Source: Thalassospira marina
GTDB taxonomy: Bacteria > Pseudomonadota > Alphaproteobacteria > Rhodospirillales > Thalassospiraceae
Reading direction: 5' to 3'
Assembly (NCBI RefSeq): GCF_002844375.1
Contig: NZ_CP024199.1
Location: 2,758,501 to 2,822,500, forward strand
Length of the DNA: 64,000 nucleotides
Shown here: positions 53,241 to 61,451 of the stretch, piece by piece
How the letters are laid out: each line of letters starts with the position of its first letter
Numbering within the stretch: the stretch's first letter is position 1
Translations under genes and position numbers: made by a program
Notes under the pieces: model-generated
What the model was told of the DNA's origin: nothing
The model's input: the letters and a program-made list of their open reading frames with translations, nothing else
Databases searched by the model: none

Positions 53241-55370
53241 TCAGCGCCCTCCCGCCAGAACGTCTTCAAGCAGGCCTTCTGTTTCTTCTTCAAGGGCCCT
53301 GATGTCCGCTTCGATATCTGCCAGCGGCCGTAGCGGCTGCGGTTTGTAGAAGTGGCGGTTGAACGAGATTTCATAGCCGATGACGGTCTTGCCATCTTCG
53401 ATCCAAGCATCAGGCGCGTGGGGCAGGACTTCGCGGCGGATAAATAACTCGATCCCCCCGTCCTCCAGAAACGGCACCTGTTCCGTATCGCGCAGTTCGC
53501 TGTCGGGTTCGAATTCGACGATGACGGTTTTGCCATCAATCACTTTCTGATAACGACCGTACAGAGACACATCGGATTCCTTCGCGCCCTTTGCTTTTGT
53601 CACCTTCTTGATAACGGCTTCGGCTTCGGCATCTTTAGTGCCGAGCGACGCCATGATCAGCTTCTGGCGCTTGGCCGTCATGCGGACGCCGCGCACCTTT
53701 GCCAGCCTTTCCACAGTATCCATGAAGGCGTTGAAATCCATATGCGGACCAGTGCCAAGATCGCCTGCAATGGCCTCCAGAACGTCAACGAGCGGTTCTT
53801 CACCAGCATCCTTGCAGGCCACAGCGAAACGTCTGAGAGCGCTTTCTGACAGCTCGACTTTCAGGCGGAGCGGGCGTTCAACGGTGACTTTCCAGTATCC
53901 GAAGGCGTCATTTGGAAAGATTTTCGATTGCTCATTTTCTTCGCCATTCAGAAATGCGCTGCAAATCTTCTCGATATCGTCCGGCCCAAGCTCGCAATTC
54001 TTCTTGCCGAGATTCTTGCGCAGCGGCTTGAACCACGAGGTCGCATCGACAAGCTGCACCTTACCCTTACGTTCCGGAGCCTTCCTGTTGCTGAGGACCC
54101 AGATGTAGGTCGCAATACCGGTGTTGTAGAAGATGTTGAGCGGCAGGGCGATGATGGCTTCGAGCCAATCATTCTCGATGACCCAGCGGCGGACGTTACT
54201 CTCCCCGGAACCGGCGTCGCCGGTGAACAGGGCCGAGCCGTTGTGGACTTCTGCAATGCGACTGCCAACCTTGCTGTCTTTCTTAATCTTGCTCAGCATG
54301 TTCGCAAGGAAGACCATCTGGCCGTCACTGGATCGGGTGATGAGGCTGTATTCGGGGTCGTCACCATGCTCGATGACAAAGCGCGGGTCTGTGATGTCCT
54401 TCTTGCCGCCCATGCGATCGAGATCGGACTTCCAGCTCTTGCCGTATGGCGGGTTAGATAGCATGAAATCGAATTCCCGCGAAGGGAAGGCGTCGGCCGA
54501 TAGCGTCGAGCCGTATTTCATGTTCTCCGCTTCAACGCCTTCGCCCTTGAGGATCAAGTCGGCCTTGCTGATAGCGAAGGTTTCAGGCTGCACCTCCTGC
54601 CCATACAGATGGACCGAGACTTCTTTGCCATAATCGGTCGCCAGCTTGATGAGTGTTTCTTCGGCGACGGTCAGCATGCCGCCCGTACCGCAAGCGCCAT
54701 CGTAGACCAGATAGGTTCCTGACTGTATATCGTCAGCAATCGGCTTGAAGATCAGAAATGCCATAAGCTCCACGACATCACGCGGCGTGAAGTGTTCTCC
54801 AGCTTCCTCGTTATTCTCCTCATTGAAGCGTCGGATTAGCTCTTCAAAAATCGTCCCCATGGAATGATTATCGAGACCGGGCAGGCGCTCGCTGCCATCC
54901 TGATGCCGGACGGGATTAGGGCTCAGGTTTACCGACGGGTCGAGGAACTTCTCGATCAGGAAGCCAAGGATGTCGGCATCAACAAGCGTTGGGATCTGAT
55001 TTCGGAATTTGAACTTGTCCAGCACCTCCTGGACGTTCGGTGAAAAGCCGTCGAGATAGGCTTCGAAATCAGATTTTAACTGCTGGCGGCGAGCCTTTGA
55101 CGCTAGGTCGCGGAGGCGAAACTGTGACGTGTTGTAGAACGCCTCACCTGACGCTTGGCATAGGGCCGCATGCTGGTTCGCAACTCCAGCCTTGTCGAGC
55201 TGGGCTTTCATGGACAGAACAGCTTCTTTCGTCGGCTCTAGAACCGCATCGAGCCGCCGGATAACCGTCATGGGTAGGATAACGTCTCGGTATTTCCCGC
55301 GCACGTAGATGTCGCGCAGGACATCGTCTGCGATGTTCCAAATGAAATTACTGATATTCAAATTACTCAT
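53241..55370 (-). CDS. hsdM: Type I DNA methyltransferase subunit HsdM
   Basis: A 709-residue protein, somewhat long for HsdM owing to an extended C-terminus. The N-terminal HsdM helical domain is followed by SAM motif I DGACGTGGM (224-232) and the catalytic N6-adenine motif NPPYG (306-310). HFTPRDVVELM and LEAIIALPLNIFYNTGIATYIWVLSN are also diagnostic. It makes N6-methyladenine at the site chosen by HsdS. It is first in the nine-gene minus-strand run; its promoter must lie in 55,371-55,640, where a 20-bp palindrome is found. Confidence 0.95.
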   Translation of the reverse strand: MSNLNISNFIWNIADDVLRDIYVRGKYRDVILPMTVIRRLDAVLEPTKEAVLSMKAQLDKAGVANQHAALCQASGEAFYNTSQFRLRDLASKARRQQLKSDFEAYLDGFSPNVQEVLDKFKFRNQIPTLVDADILGFLIEKFLDPSVNLSPNPVRHQDGSERLPGLDNHSMGTIFEELIRRFNEENNEEAGEHFTPRDVVELMAFLIFKPIADDIQSGTYLVYDGACGTGGMLTVAEETLIKLATDYGKEVSVHLYGQEVQPETFAISKADLILKGEGVEAENMKYGSTLSADAFPSREFDFMLSNPPYGKSWKSDLDRMGGKKDITDPRFVIEHGDDPEYSLITRSSDGQMVFLANMLSKIKKDSKVGSRIAEVHNGSALFTGDAGSGESNVRRWVIENDWLEAIIALPLNIFYNTGIATYIWVLSNRKAPERKGKVQLVDATSWFKPLRKNLGKKNCELGPDDIEKICSAFLNGEENEQSKIFPNDAFGYWKVTVERPLRLKVELSESALRRFAVACKDAGEEPLVDVLEAIAGDLGTGPHMDFNAFMDTVERLAKVRGVRMTAKRQKLIMASLGTKDAEAEAVIKKVTKAKGAKESDVSLYGRYQKVIDGKTVIVEFEPDSELRDTEQVPFLEDGGIELFIRREVLPHAPDAWIEDGKTVIGYEISFNRHFYKPQPLRPLADIEADIRALEEETEGLLEDVLAGGR

Positions 55371-55612
55371 GCTATTCCCGTTTTCGAAACACTACGCTGT
55401 TAATAATCTTAAAAGTTCAGCCTGCTCAGCCCCCAAATTCTTCAAGACATGCTTATTCAAATATTCACTACATAGCGTATTGTCGGGAAAACGAAGCACG
55501 TAAATCGCTATCCTATCCGGTTAATCAAAACGCTATCCAAAGTATCAAAATATAGTTTCCCGTAGATCATGGCCTTGCCATGCGAATAAGGCAGGAAGAA
55601 CAGCTGCGTTCT

Positions 55613-55632
55613 GTTAGGTGATATCACCTAAC
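55613..55632. promoter_or_regulatory. Perfect 20-bp palindrome upstream of hsdM
   Basis: GTTAGGTGATATCACCTAAC has no mismatches. A dimeric repressor or restriction controller protein would be expected to bind it. It is 240 bases from hsdM and 280 from the Bro-N gene, so it could control either or both. Confidence 0.65.
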
Positions 55633-55665
55633 CTATCCTGCCAGACCAACGACAGGGTAAAGTTG

Positions 55666-55745
55666 TGCAATCTTTGGCACACTCTGGCACAAACTGGCAA
55701 TCTCCGTCAATCTCTGGCAATCTCTGTCAATAACTGGCAACACAT
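55666..55745. repeat. Eight 10-bp repeats in exact phase
   Basis: Successive units are TGCAATCTTT, GGCACACTCT, GGCACAAACT, GGCAATCTCC, GTCAATCTCT, GGCAATCTCT, GTCAATAACT and GGCAACACAT, with consensus GGCAATCTCT. No base is inserted between units, so the repeats face nearly the same side of the helix. This looks like an array for cooperative protein binding, or a small tandem repeat. I know no family with this unit. Confidence 0.8.
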
Positions 55746-55910
55746 TGTAATTGCTTGATTTTTATCTATACCTATTCTTCCGAAAATATACGTTTTACCC
55801 CTTGTGCATAAGTCATTTCATCGCGTAATCAAAAGAGTCGGACGGCTCTTGTCACAGAGCACTTACAACCTCTGCGGATAAACCGCGATGGCTTGGCCAA
55901 GGATCACAAC

Positions 55911-56507
55911 ATGAATGAAATCATACCGTTCAGCTTTGAAGGTGCTGAAATTCGTACTGTCTATAGGAATGACGACCCGTGGTTTGTCGCCATGGATGTT
56001 TGCAAGGCGCTGGGAATTGGAAATCCCCGCAAGGCAATCCAGGTGCTTGATGATGATGAAAAAGATGACGTAACTTTAAGTGACGCCATCGGGCGGCAAC
56101 AGGAAACGAACATCATCAATGAAAGTGGCCTCTATATCCTGATCCTGCGCAGTCGGAACGCATTGAAGCCTGATACATTACAGCATCGTTTTCGCAAGTG
56201 GGTCACGAACGAGGTCCTGCCTGCAATTCGCAAAACCGGAGCCTATCCCCCCGCCCCGCCCCCATCATCCACCCAAAACAATGATCAGCAGGAACTGATC
56301 GAAGCCCTGCGCGACAAAATCGCACTTCTGGAAGAAAACCGGTCATTGGTTAAAGACCGCAGGATCTCATCAACGTTCGTGGGCGTGGCACGCCAGCTCT
56401 TTGAGAAAACCGACTTCTCCGACGACACCATTGCAGAAATCCTTGCCCCGGGCATCGGCACCCTCATGCCTGAATGGGTCACCTGGCAACGCCGACAGCA
56501 CCATTGA
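55911..56507 (+). CDS. Bro-N domain protein (phage antirepressor-like)
   Basis: A 198-residue protein. The Bro-N domain (residues 5-105) has PFSFEGAEIRTVYRNDDPWFVAMDVCKALGIGNPRKAIQVLDDDEKDDVTL and ESGLYILILRSRNALKPDTLQHRFRKWVTNEVLPAIRKTGAY. A Pro-rich linker and coiled coil (ELIEALRDKIALLEENRSLVKDRR) follow, then a helical C-terminal region. I prefer ATG 55911 because AAGGA is 7 bases upstream; an in-frame ATG lies at 55893. Such proteins are DNA-binding antirepressors of prophages. It sits beside a serine recombinase gene, so both probably belong to one former phage-like element. Confidence 0.85.
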   Translation: MNEIIPFSFEGAEIRTVYRNDDPWFVAMDVCKALGIGNPRKAIQVLDDDEKDDVTLSDAIGRQQETNIINESGLYILILRSRNALKPDTLQHRFRKWVTNEVLPAIRKTGAYPPAPPPSSTQNNDQQELIEALRDKIALLEENRSLVKDRRISSTFVGVARQLFEKTDFSDDTIAEILAPGIGTLMPEWVTWQRRQHH

Positions 56508-56581
56508 TCCGGCCTGAAATAAGACTTCCCCTTCCCGGCCTCGTGCCTTTTTCTTTATCCTTCCCAGAAACGAGGCCTGAC

Positions 56582-58199
56582 TTGAGAGCCGGAATCTACG
56601 CACGTCATTCAACAGACAAACAGGAAACCAGTACCCAGGATCAAATCCGCCGCTGCCGGGAGTTTTGCCAGCGTAAAGGCTATGACATTGTTGAAATTTA
56701 TCACGATGAAGCCATCTCGGGCTCCCACATCGAAAACCGGCCCGGCATTTCCGCCCTTCTGATCGGTGCCTTGAATGATCGCTTTGATCTGGTGGTGGCG
56801 GAGGACCTTAGCCGCATCAGCCGCGATCAGGCCGATACCGCCAATTTCTTCAAGAAAATGCTGTTCCTGGGCGTCCCAGTCGAGACTGTCAGCGAAGGCT
56901 TGATCAACGAACTGCATATATATCGGCCTTAAAAGTACGATGAATGCACTGTACCTGAAGGATCTGGCCGATAAGACCCATCGTGGGGTAATTGCCGCTG
57001 TGCTGCGCGGCGGTGTTCCCGGCGGCAAGCTATATGGGTACGACCTTGTTCATGCGCTGGATGAATTTGGCGAGCCGATACGCGGCAAACGCACCATCAA
57101 CGCAGAACAGGCTGCTATCATCCGTGAAATTTTTGAACATTATGCGAGCGGGCGCAAACTCAAACATATCTGCGATGATCTGAACCACCGGGGCATTGAT
57201 GCCCCTAAAGGCGGGAAGTGGGCACCCTCCAGCCTTGTTGGCTCCTTTGTCCGCCAGACCGGCATGTTACGCCAGACGCTGTATAACGGCACCGTCACCT
57301 TCAACAAGATGCAGTACCGGAAACACCCCGAAAATGGCCGACGGGTGTCAATCATCCGGCCCGAAAGCGACTGGATCACCGTCCCTATTCCCGAATTGAA
57401 AATTGTTGAACCCGAGTTATTTGCCGAAGTTCAAAAAGCACTCGATATGCGCTCCAACAAACACATGCAGCGCAAGCTCGGCCCCAAGGTGACGACAGAG
57501 GAAGAAAAACGGGAAATCTCGATCAAACGATCAAAGGAATGGCGGCGCAATCAGGCGATTACGTCAAAACGCTCCAATGCCGTTTTTGGCGGCAAGCTAT
57601 ATTGCGGGGAACATGGCCACAAAATCACCGCGACCTATGCCAAACACTATTCCTGCCCGATCAAAGGCTGCCATAACCGTAGCCTGAATTATGATCAGAT
57701 CATGGCCCTGGTCATCGACGCAATCAGCGATCTTGACCACAACACGATCCGCGATCATTTCGATGATGATAAAATGGCAGAAACCCGCGCCCATCACGAA
57801 CAGGAGATCATCCGCCTGAAGGCAGAACTGGAAGCCTTACGAGCCAGTGTCAATAAAGTCATCGAGGCTCTCGGCCCGGATGCACGCTCGCAAGACATTC
57901 GTGCCTTTTTTGACGACAAGTCGGAACTGATCCACCGGACCAAACTCGATATCTCTCGCCATCAGCGCGAACTGGCCGAAACAATGCTCCCAAAAAGTCT
58001 GGATCGCATTATCCAGCGCCATACCAATCTGGTGGCGAGACTGCGTGTCTGGTCTCGGGATCCGGAAGCTGTTGTTCCGTTACGGCGCGTCATCGAAAAG
58101 CTGACAATTCATACCTTCTGGGACCAAACCACCAAAACATGGCGGCAGGAATGCAAGGCGATATTTGATTTTAACGCCCTGATCACAAGCGAGAAATAA
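56582..58199 (+). pseudogene. Large serine recombinase broken by an AT-repeat frameshift
   Basis: The N-terminal resolvase domain AGIYARHSTDKQETSTQDQIRRC (catalytic Ser in the ARHS segment) and EDLSRISRDQADTANFFKKM is open up to TAA at 56932. The other frame then continues with STMNALYLKDLADKTHRGVIAAVLRGG, the recombinase domain, a zinc-ribbon (CGEHGHKITATYAKHYSCPIKGC) and a coiled coil to 58199. Restoring the frame needs four bases fewer at (AT)4, positions 56916-56923, which gives ELHIGLKSTMNAL. A TTG start at 56582 with upstream CGAGG is likely; an in-frame ATG exists at 56474. It would integrate or excise an element or resolve Rhs/T6SS-region DNA; it is probably inactive now, or phase-variable. 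Confidence 0.85.
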
Positions 58200-58227
58200 A
58201 ACACGCCCTGAACTGACAGACCATGAC

Positions 58228-58249
58228 AACCGGCAGAATCCTGCCGGTT
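58228..58249. terminator. Hairpin after the serine recombinase
   Basis: AACCGGCAG (58228-58236) pairs with CTGCCGGTT (58241-58249) around AATC. It is 28 bases after the recombinase stop. The same hairpin family recurs at 58306 and 63089. Confidence 0.65.
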
Positions 58250-58270
58250 CACTATCTGGTTTTCAACAGA

Positions 58271-58284
58271 GCGCAGCGCTGCGC
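58271..58284. repeat. 14-bp GC palindrome between the two hairpins
   Basis: GCGCAGCGCTGCGC is a perfect palindrome lying between the hairpins at 58228 and 58306. It has no assigned role; it could be part of a recombinase or REP-like site. Confidence 0.5.
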
Positions 58285-58305
58285 ATTCCGGGTCAGAAGG
58301 AATGA

Positions 58306-58327
58306 AACCGGCACAATTTTGCCGGTT
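58306..58327. terminator. Hairpin at the 3' end of the 197-residue gene
   Basis: AACCGGCA (58306-58313) pairs with TGCCGGTT (58320-58327) around CAATTT. It is 16 bases past the stop of the minus-strand gene ending at 58344 and closely resembles the hairpin at 58228. Confidence 0.65.
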
Positions 58328-58343
58328 CCTTCATCAATGCCAA

Positions 58344-58937
58344 TCAGAACTGAAATCCGATTTGCCCTTTGTCGTTCGTCTCTGTAAGAACGCCCTGAAA
58401 GCTGGTGCAGGACGCTTGCACAAAGTCAGGCAATGAGGTTGCCCACCTCTGCCGATATTCGAATTCGATGTTCATCATCGCCTCAGTCTCAGCATATTTG
58501 CAGAAAATTGAGGCAGCGGCTTCCTGAACACTTACCGGCGGCCATTCGGCATAAAAATGCGAACGAAAGCCGGTCTCGGAAATGAACGGCAAACCAAGGT
58601 CGATGGCAATAAAGCCAAAGCTGCTGCATGTATCGAGTGGGCAGGTGAAATCGACCAATGCCCGGCCATGTTTGGTTTCCAGAACAAACAAACCGTTTTG
58701 CCCCCAATGCGGAACCTGACCTTCTTTGGCGGCAAGGACCGCCGTGATGGCTGTTCCGGCCCCGTCTGCGGCAAAACTGCCAAAGCTGCCCTTTTCGCCA
58801 TTGGCCGCGACAATCAGGGCATTAAAATCCTGTGCAGCCTTCTGTGCTGCCGCTCCATCATTCGCCCTGATAGCAGCATCAAATTCACGGGCAATATGAT
58901 TGGCCGTCTGGATATCGCATTCTGTTACCTTGCGCAT
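58344..58937 (-). CDS. Hypothetical protein, 197 residues
   Basis: I do not recognise a family. The N-terminus is helical (TECDIQTANHIAREFDAAIRANDGAAAQKAAQDFNALIVAAN), followed by a Gly-rich turn (KGSFGSFAADGAGTAITAVLA) and a mixed alpha/beta region rich in Phe and Cys (LVDFTCPLDTCSSFGFIAIDLGLPFIS). Length, location beside the T6SS module, and a solitary minus-strand position fit an orphan immunity-type or effector-associated protein, but that is only a suggestion. It has a hairpin terminator. Confidence 0.6.
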   Translation of the reverse strand: MRKVTECDIQTANHIAREFDAAIRANDGAAAQKAAQDFNALIVAANGEKGSFGSFAADGAGTAITAVLAAKEGQVPHWGQNGLFVLETKHGRALVDFTCPLDTCSSFGFIAIDLGLPFISETGFRSHFYAEWPPVSVQEAAASIFCKYAETEAMMNIEFEYRQRWATSLPDFVQASCTSFQGVLTETNDKGQIGFQF

Positions 58938-59442
58938 TTTTCTGGTTCCCTTAATGACAACAGGATGGCCGATGTGGCCGGTTCAACTTCTTCCCGTCGT
59001 CAAAAAGGGGTGAATGCCGTCAAGCTGAATATGGGATGTTCACGACCGTTAAGGCGTGAACCGGGACACTGATTCTGCTTTACGGCAGAGGGCGCAGCCC
59101 TTCCTTTGGCTGATCCTCAGGTTAGATGCCAAGATGGTAATATTTACTTGATATAATGCGTTCCCGAATTGGAACTCGTTTTAGCCGATCAGTACGTCGT
59201 GGCAATTGCGTTGTCATCAGAGCTGTTGACGAGACATCTGGCTACGTCTTTGTCCATGATCGACGCCTTATTAGTGTAGGCATCCAAAAAACAGACCCTA
59301 TTTATATTTTTGAGTTTTTCGCCCCCGCAACCTGTCCTATCAAAAGCTGAAGATCGACCTGTCCGGCATGGAACGAACTGCCCGTTCTTCAGCTTGCTCA
59401 ATTATCGTGTCCATAAAGGCATTGAAAGAGTTTTGAATATCG
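58938..59442. other. Gap between the 197-residue gene and the T6SS module
   Basis: No complete gene is visible in these 505 bases. A TATAAT box (59152-59157) is followed by the inverted repeat GTTCC-CGAATT-GGAAC (59160-59175), but no -35 fits. On the minus strand, 59340-59458 is an open tail without a clear start, ending in RSMPDRSIFSF; it may be the remnant of a displaced immunity gene. Confidence 0.5.
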
Positions 59443-59862
59443 TCATGCTTTGGGTGGTAGTCTTAACCGTTGACGAGCTGCATCCCGGCGTTCTTTGAAT
59501 TTGGGATCGACCGGAAGCAAAACCGGATCATAACCGTTAACGCGTCGGAATTCCTCTATCAACATCTTCTTCCCGTCTTCAAGACGCAATCCCATCGCGT
59601 CAAGATATTCCTGTGCTTCCTCATCGGTCAGCAGGGAATGATCGCCGACATCGCCATATTCCTGTCTACGATCCAACCATTCACCAGGATCCAAACGCCA
59701 TCCTGTTCTGGCACGCGCCTGAACTGCTCCACCTTGAATCCTATAAAGGCCCGGCTTTATCCTCTCTCTAACAAGAAAGATGGCAATATTGTCTTTATCC
59801 TCGTCATCCAAAAATGGCGACAGCACAGATATGCGTTCCTCAGCCTTTTGCTCATTCGTCAT
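59443..59862 (-). CDS. Probable immunity protein for the adjacent T6SS effector
   Basis: A 139-residue protein of unknown family, acidic in the first half (RISVLSPFLDDEDKDNIAIFLVRERIKPGLYRIQGG) and charged and helical in the rest (DEEAQEYLDAMGLRLEDGKKMLIEEFRRVNGYDP). The ATG at 59862 has GGAGTGAG upstream, taken from the end of the effector gene, and the start is coupled to the effector stop (TGA at 59868). Immunity genes nearly always follow the effector in this way. No homology-based proof is possible here. Confidence 0.65.
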   Translation of the reverse strand: MTNEQKAEERISVLSPFLDDEDKDNIAIFLVRERIKPGLYRIQGGAVQARARTGWRLDPGEWLDRRQEYGDVGDHSLLTDEEAQEYLDAMGLRLEDGKKMLIEEFRRVNGYDPVLLPVDPKFKERRDAARQRLRLPPKA

Positions 59863-59867
59863 TATTC

Positions 59868-61448
59868 TCACTCCAATCCCAATGCTCCGGATGGTACAGG
59901 AACCTGGTCGAAAAGCGCTTTTTGCTGTTCATCCAAAGCTTCCCAAGCCTCTGAGGTACGCGGCAACAACCTTTGTTGCTCATACAGCTTATGTGTCTCA
60001 ACTTCCTTCGTATGATGACTGGCTTTGGTATGAAACTGCACCTCGAACTTAAATCCCTGTGGTGTTTCATACACCGCATTGATGCCACGATATCCGGGCC
60101 CCGCCCATGTATTCTTGAACTTGATCTGACGATTGCCCTTTGACACGAGTTCCTGTGCTGCATCCCTGACACCTGCGGCATAGGCATTGTCAGGAAAGAT
60201 AATGGTATAGCGCAGAACATCCTTCATCTGCCCTGCTACCTCGGAATACAATTTTCCTTCTTCTACCGCCTGGCCGCTAATTTTGCGTGCAAGCGATTCC
60301 TCGGATTTGAAGCGAAACTGCAAACCTTCCATATAACCGCCGAATTTACCGGCAATTGATTGCAGTGTCGCCGTAATAGGCGGCTCTACTGCACGGGCGG
60401 CTTCCAGCAGAACCTTAACAACCGCTTCCAGAGATTCACTTTTAAATCTATAGCGGTACTGTGCCTTAACCGTAATCACCATCCGGCTCATGCCATATTT
60501 CATGACACGAAGCGCCCGAACAAAACCGTCCAGCACGGCCCCGAAAATAATCCCTTCCAGGGCGTTCTTCAAACGCCCTTCGGCAGAACTGTCTCCTGGG
60601 GCAGAAGCAAGGTATTCCGTGACCGGGTTCCTCAGTTGAGGAAACTCTTGAATCAGATTTGAAAGCCGTCGTTCATGTGGATCAAATGCGGTTGTATCGG
60701 CAATAACCCCGGCAATAATGAACTCCCCCGTTGATCCAAGAACGGAAGCTGCCTTGACCAACCGAACAACCCGTACCGCCGGAATGAACGCAATCAAAAA
60801 CTGCGTCACACCCTCCATCACCTGGCCAACAGTTCCCTTTGGTGGATCTACGCCAAGATCGATGAAATCCTGATACCCGTATCGTTTTATATGTGCCAAC
60901 CTCTCTTCGGTGCTCATCCAGACCATGTCGCCGTTGACATTGACCCAGCCGGGATTCCAGCCCACCCAGAAGCCAAACTCGTCGACCGAGCGCATGACGT
61001 TATTGATGCCTTTCTCTGCCCCGGACAGAGCGCCCCGACCGAGGCCTTCCAGCCACCATTCCTCAGAATCACCTTCACCTCTCTCCTCACCTTCCGGAAC
61101 ACCCAAAGTTTCATTCGGGCGCTCGCTTTGAAGGGCGAATTGCACGTCTTCGATACCGCCGGGCAATTCGACGCGGGCAAAGCCGCCAGGACCGATTATA
61201 CCGCGATATTCGACACGTTCCTTTTCTACGTCGGTCACGACAAAGGACATGCCCGCTTCGTCAGCCTGAACATCCCTCGCTGTCAAACCCGCAATTCTCA
61301 TATAGTCGGGCATGTTCTCCGGTATACGGGACTCAAACTGAAACTCGACCCAGTTTGGGCATGTCTTACAAAAGTTGTCAGCAACCGCCGTATTTTGCGG
61401 ATCATCCACTGCCTGGGCAATCGTCGCAGGATCAAGGATTTCATTCAT
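59868..61448 (-). CDS. T6SS effector with C-terminal RelA/SpoT-like synthetase fold
   Basis: A 526-residue protein. Residues 1-130 form an acidic adaptor-like region with FCKTCPNWVEFQF. Residues about 205-320 hold hydrophobic helices (GQVMEGVTQFLIAFIPAVRVV; ALEGIIFGAVLDGFVRALRV). The C-terminal domain, about 360-495, carries the (p)ppGpp-synthetase pattern: the FRFKSEESLARKI block (379-390), D410 in KDVLRYTIIFP, GYRGINAVY (452-460) and FEVQFHT (468-474), matching RxKxxxSxxxK, D-x-x-x-R, GYRSxH and EVQxRT of RelA/SpoT. Related secreted toxins (Tas1) make (p)ppApp to deplete ATP; toxSAS relatives pyrophosphorylate tRNA. Which chemistry applies is undecided. It follows the DUF4123 chaperone by 3 bases. 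Confidence 0.78.
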   Translation of the reverse strand: MNEILDPATIAQAVDDPQNTAVADNFCKTCPNWVEFQFESRIPENMPDYMRIAGLTARDVQADEAGMSFVVTDVEKERVEYRGIIGPGGFARVELPGGIEDVQFALQSERPNETLGVPEGEERGEGDSEEWWLEGLGRGALSGAEKGINNVMRSVDEFGFWVGWNPGWVNVNGDMVWMSTEERLAHIKRYGYQDFIDLGVDPPKGTVGQVMEGVTQFLIAFIPAVRVVRLVKAASVLGSTGEFIIAGVIADTTAFDPHERRLSNLIQEFPQLRNPVTEYLASAPGDSSAEGRLKNALEGIIFGAVLDGFVRALRVMKYGMSRMVITVKAQYRYRFKSESLEAVVKVLLEAARAVEPPITATLQSIAGKFGGYMEGLQFRFKSEESLARKISGQAVEEGKLYSEVAGQMKDVLRYTIIFPDNAYAAGVRDAAQELVSKGNRQIKFKNTWAGPGYRGINAVYETPQGFKFEVQFHTKASHHTKEVETHKLYEQQRLLPRTSEAWEALDEQQKALFDQVPVPSGALGLE

Positions 61449-61451
61449 GAT

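Larger units (their letters stand above)
55371..55910. other. Regulatory region between hsdM and the Bro-N gene
   Basis: These 540 bases hold no convincing gene. They contain a perfect 20-bp palindrome (55613-55632) and eight 10-bp repeats (55666-55745), listed separately, and must hold the leftward hsdM promoter and the rightward Bro-N promoter. The stretch 55,746-55,890 is AT-rich with TATACC-like and TATACG-like boxes but no clear pair. Confidence 0.6.

Noticed and set aside
55666..55745. A CRISPR array
   Set aside because: Units are only 10 bp with no spacers between them, so this cannot be a CRISPR; it is listed as a phased repeat.
59160..59175. LexA/SOS box
   Set aside because: GTTCC-N6-GGAAC is an inverted repeat, whereas alphaproteobacterial LexA sites are direct repeats of GTTC; no SOS gene lies beside it.
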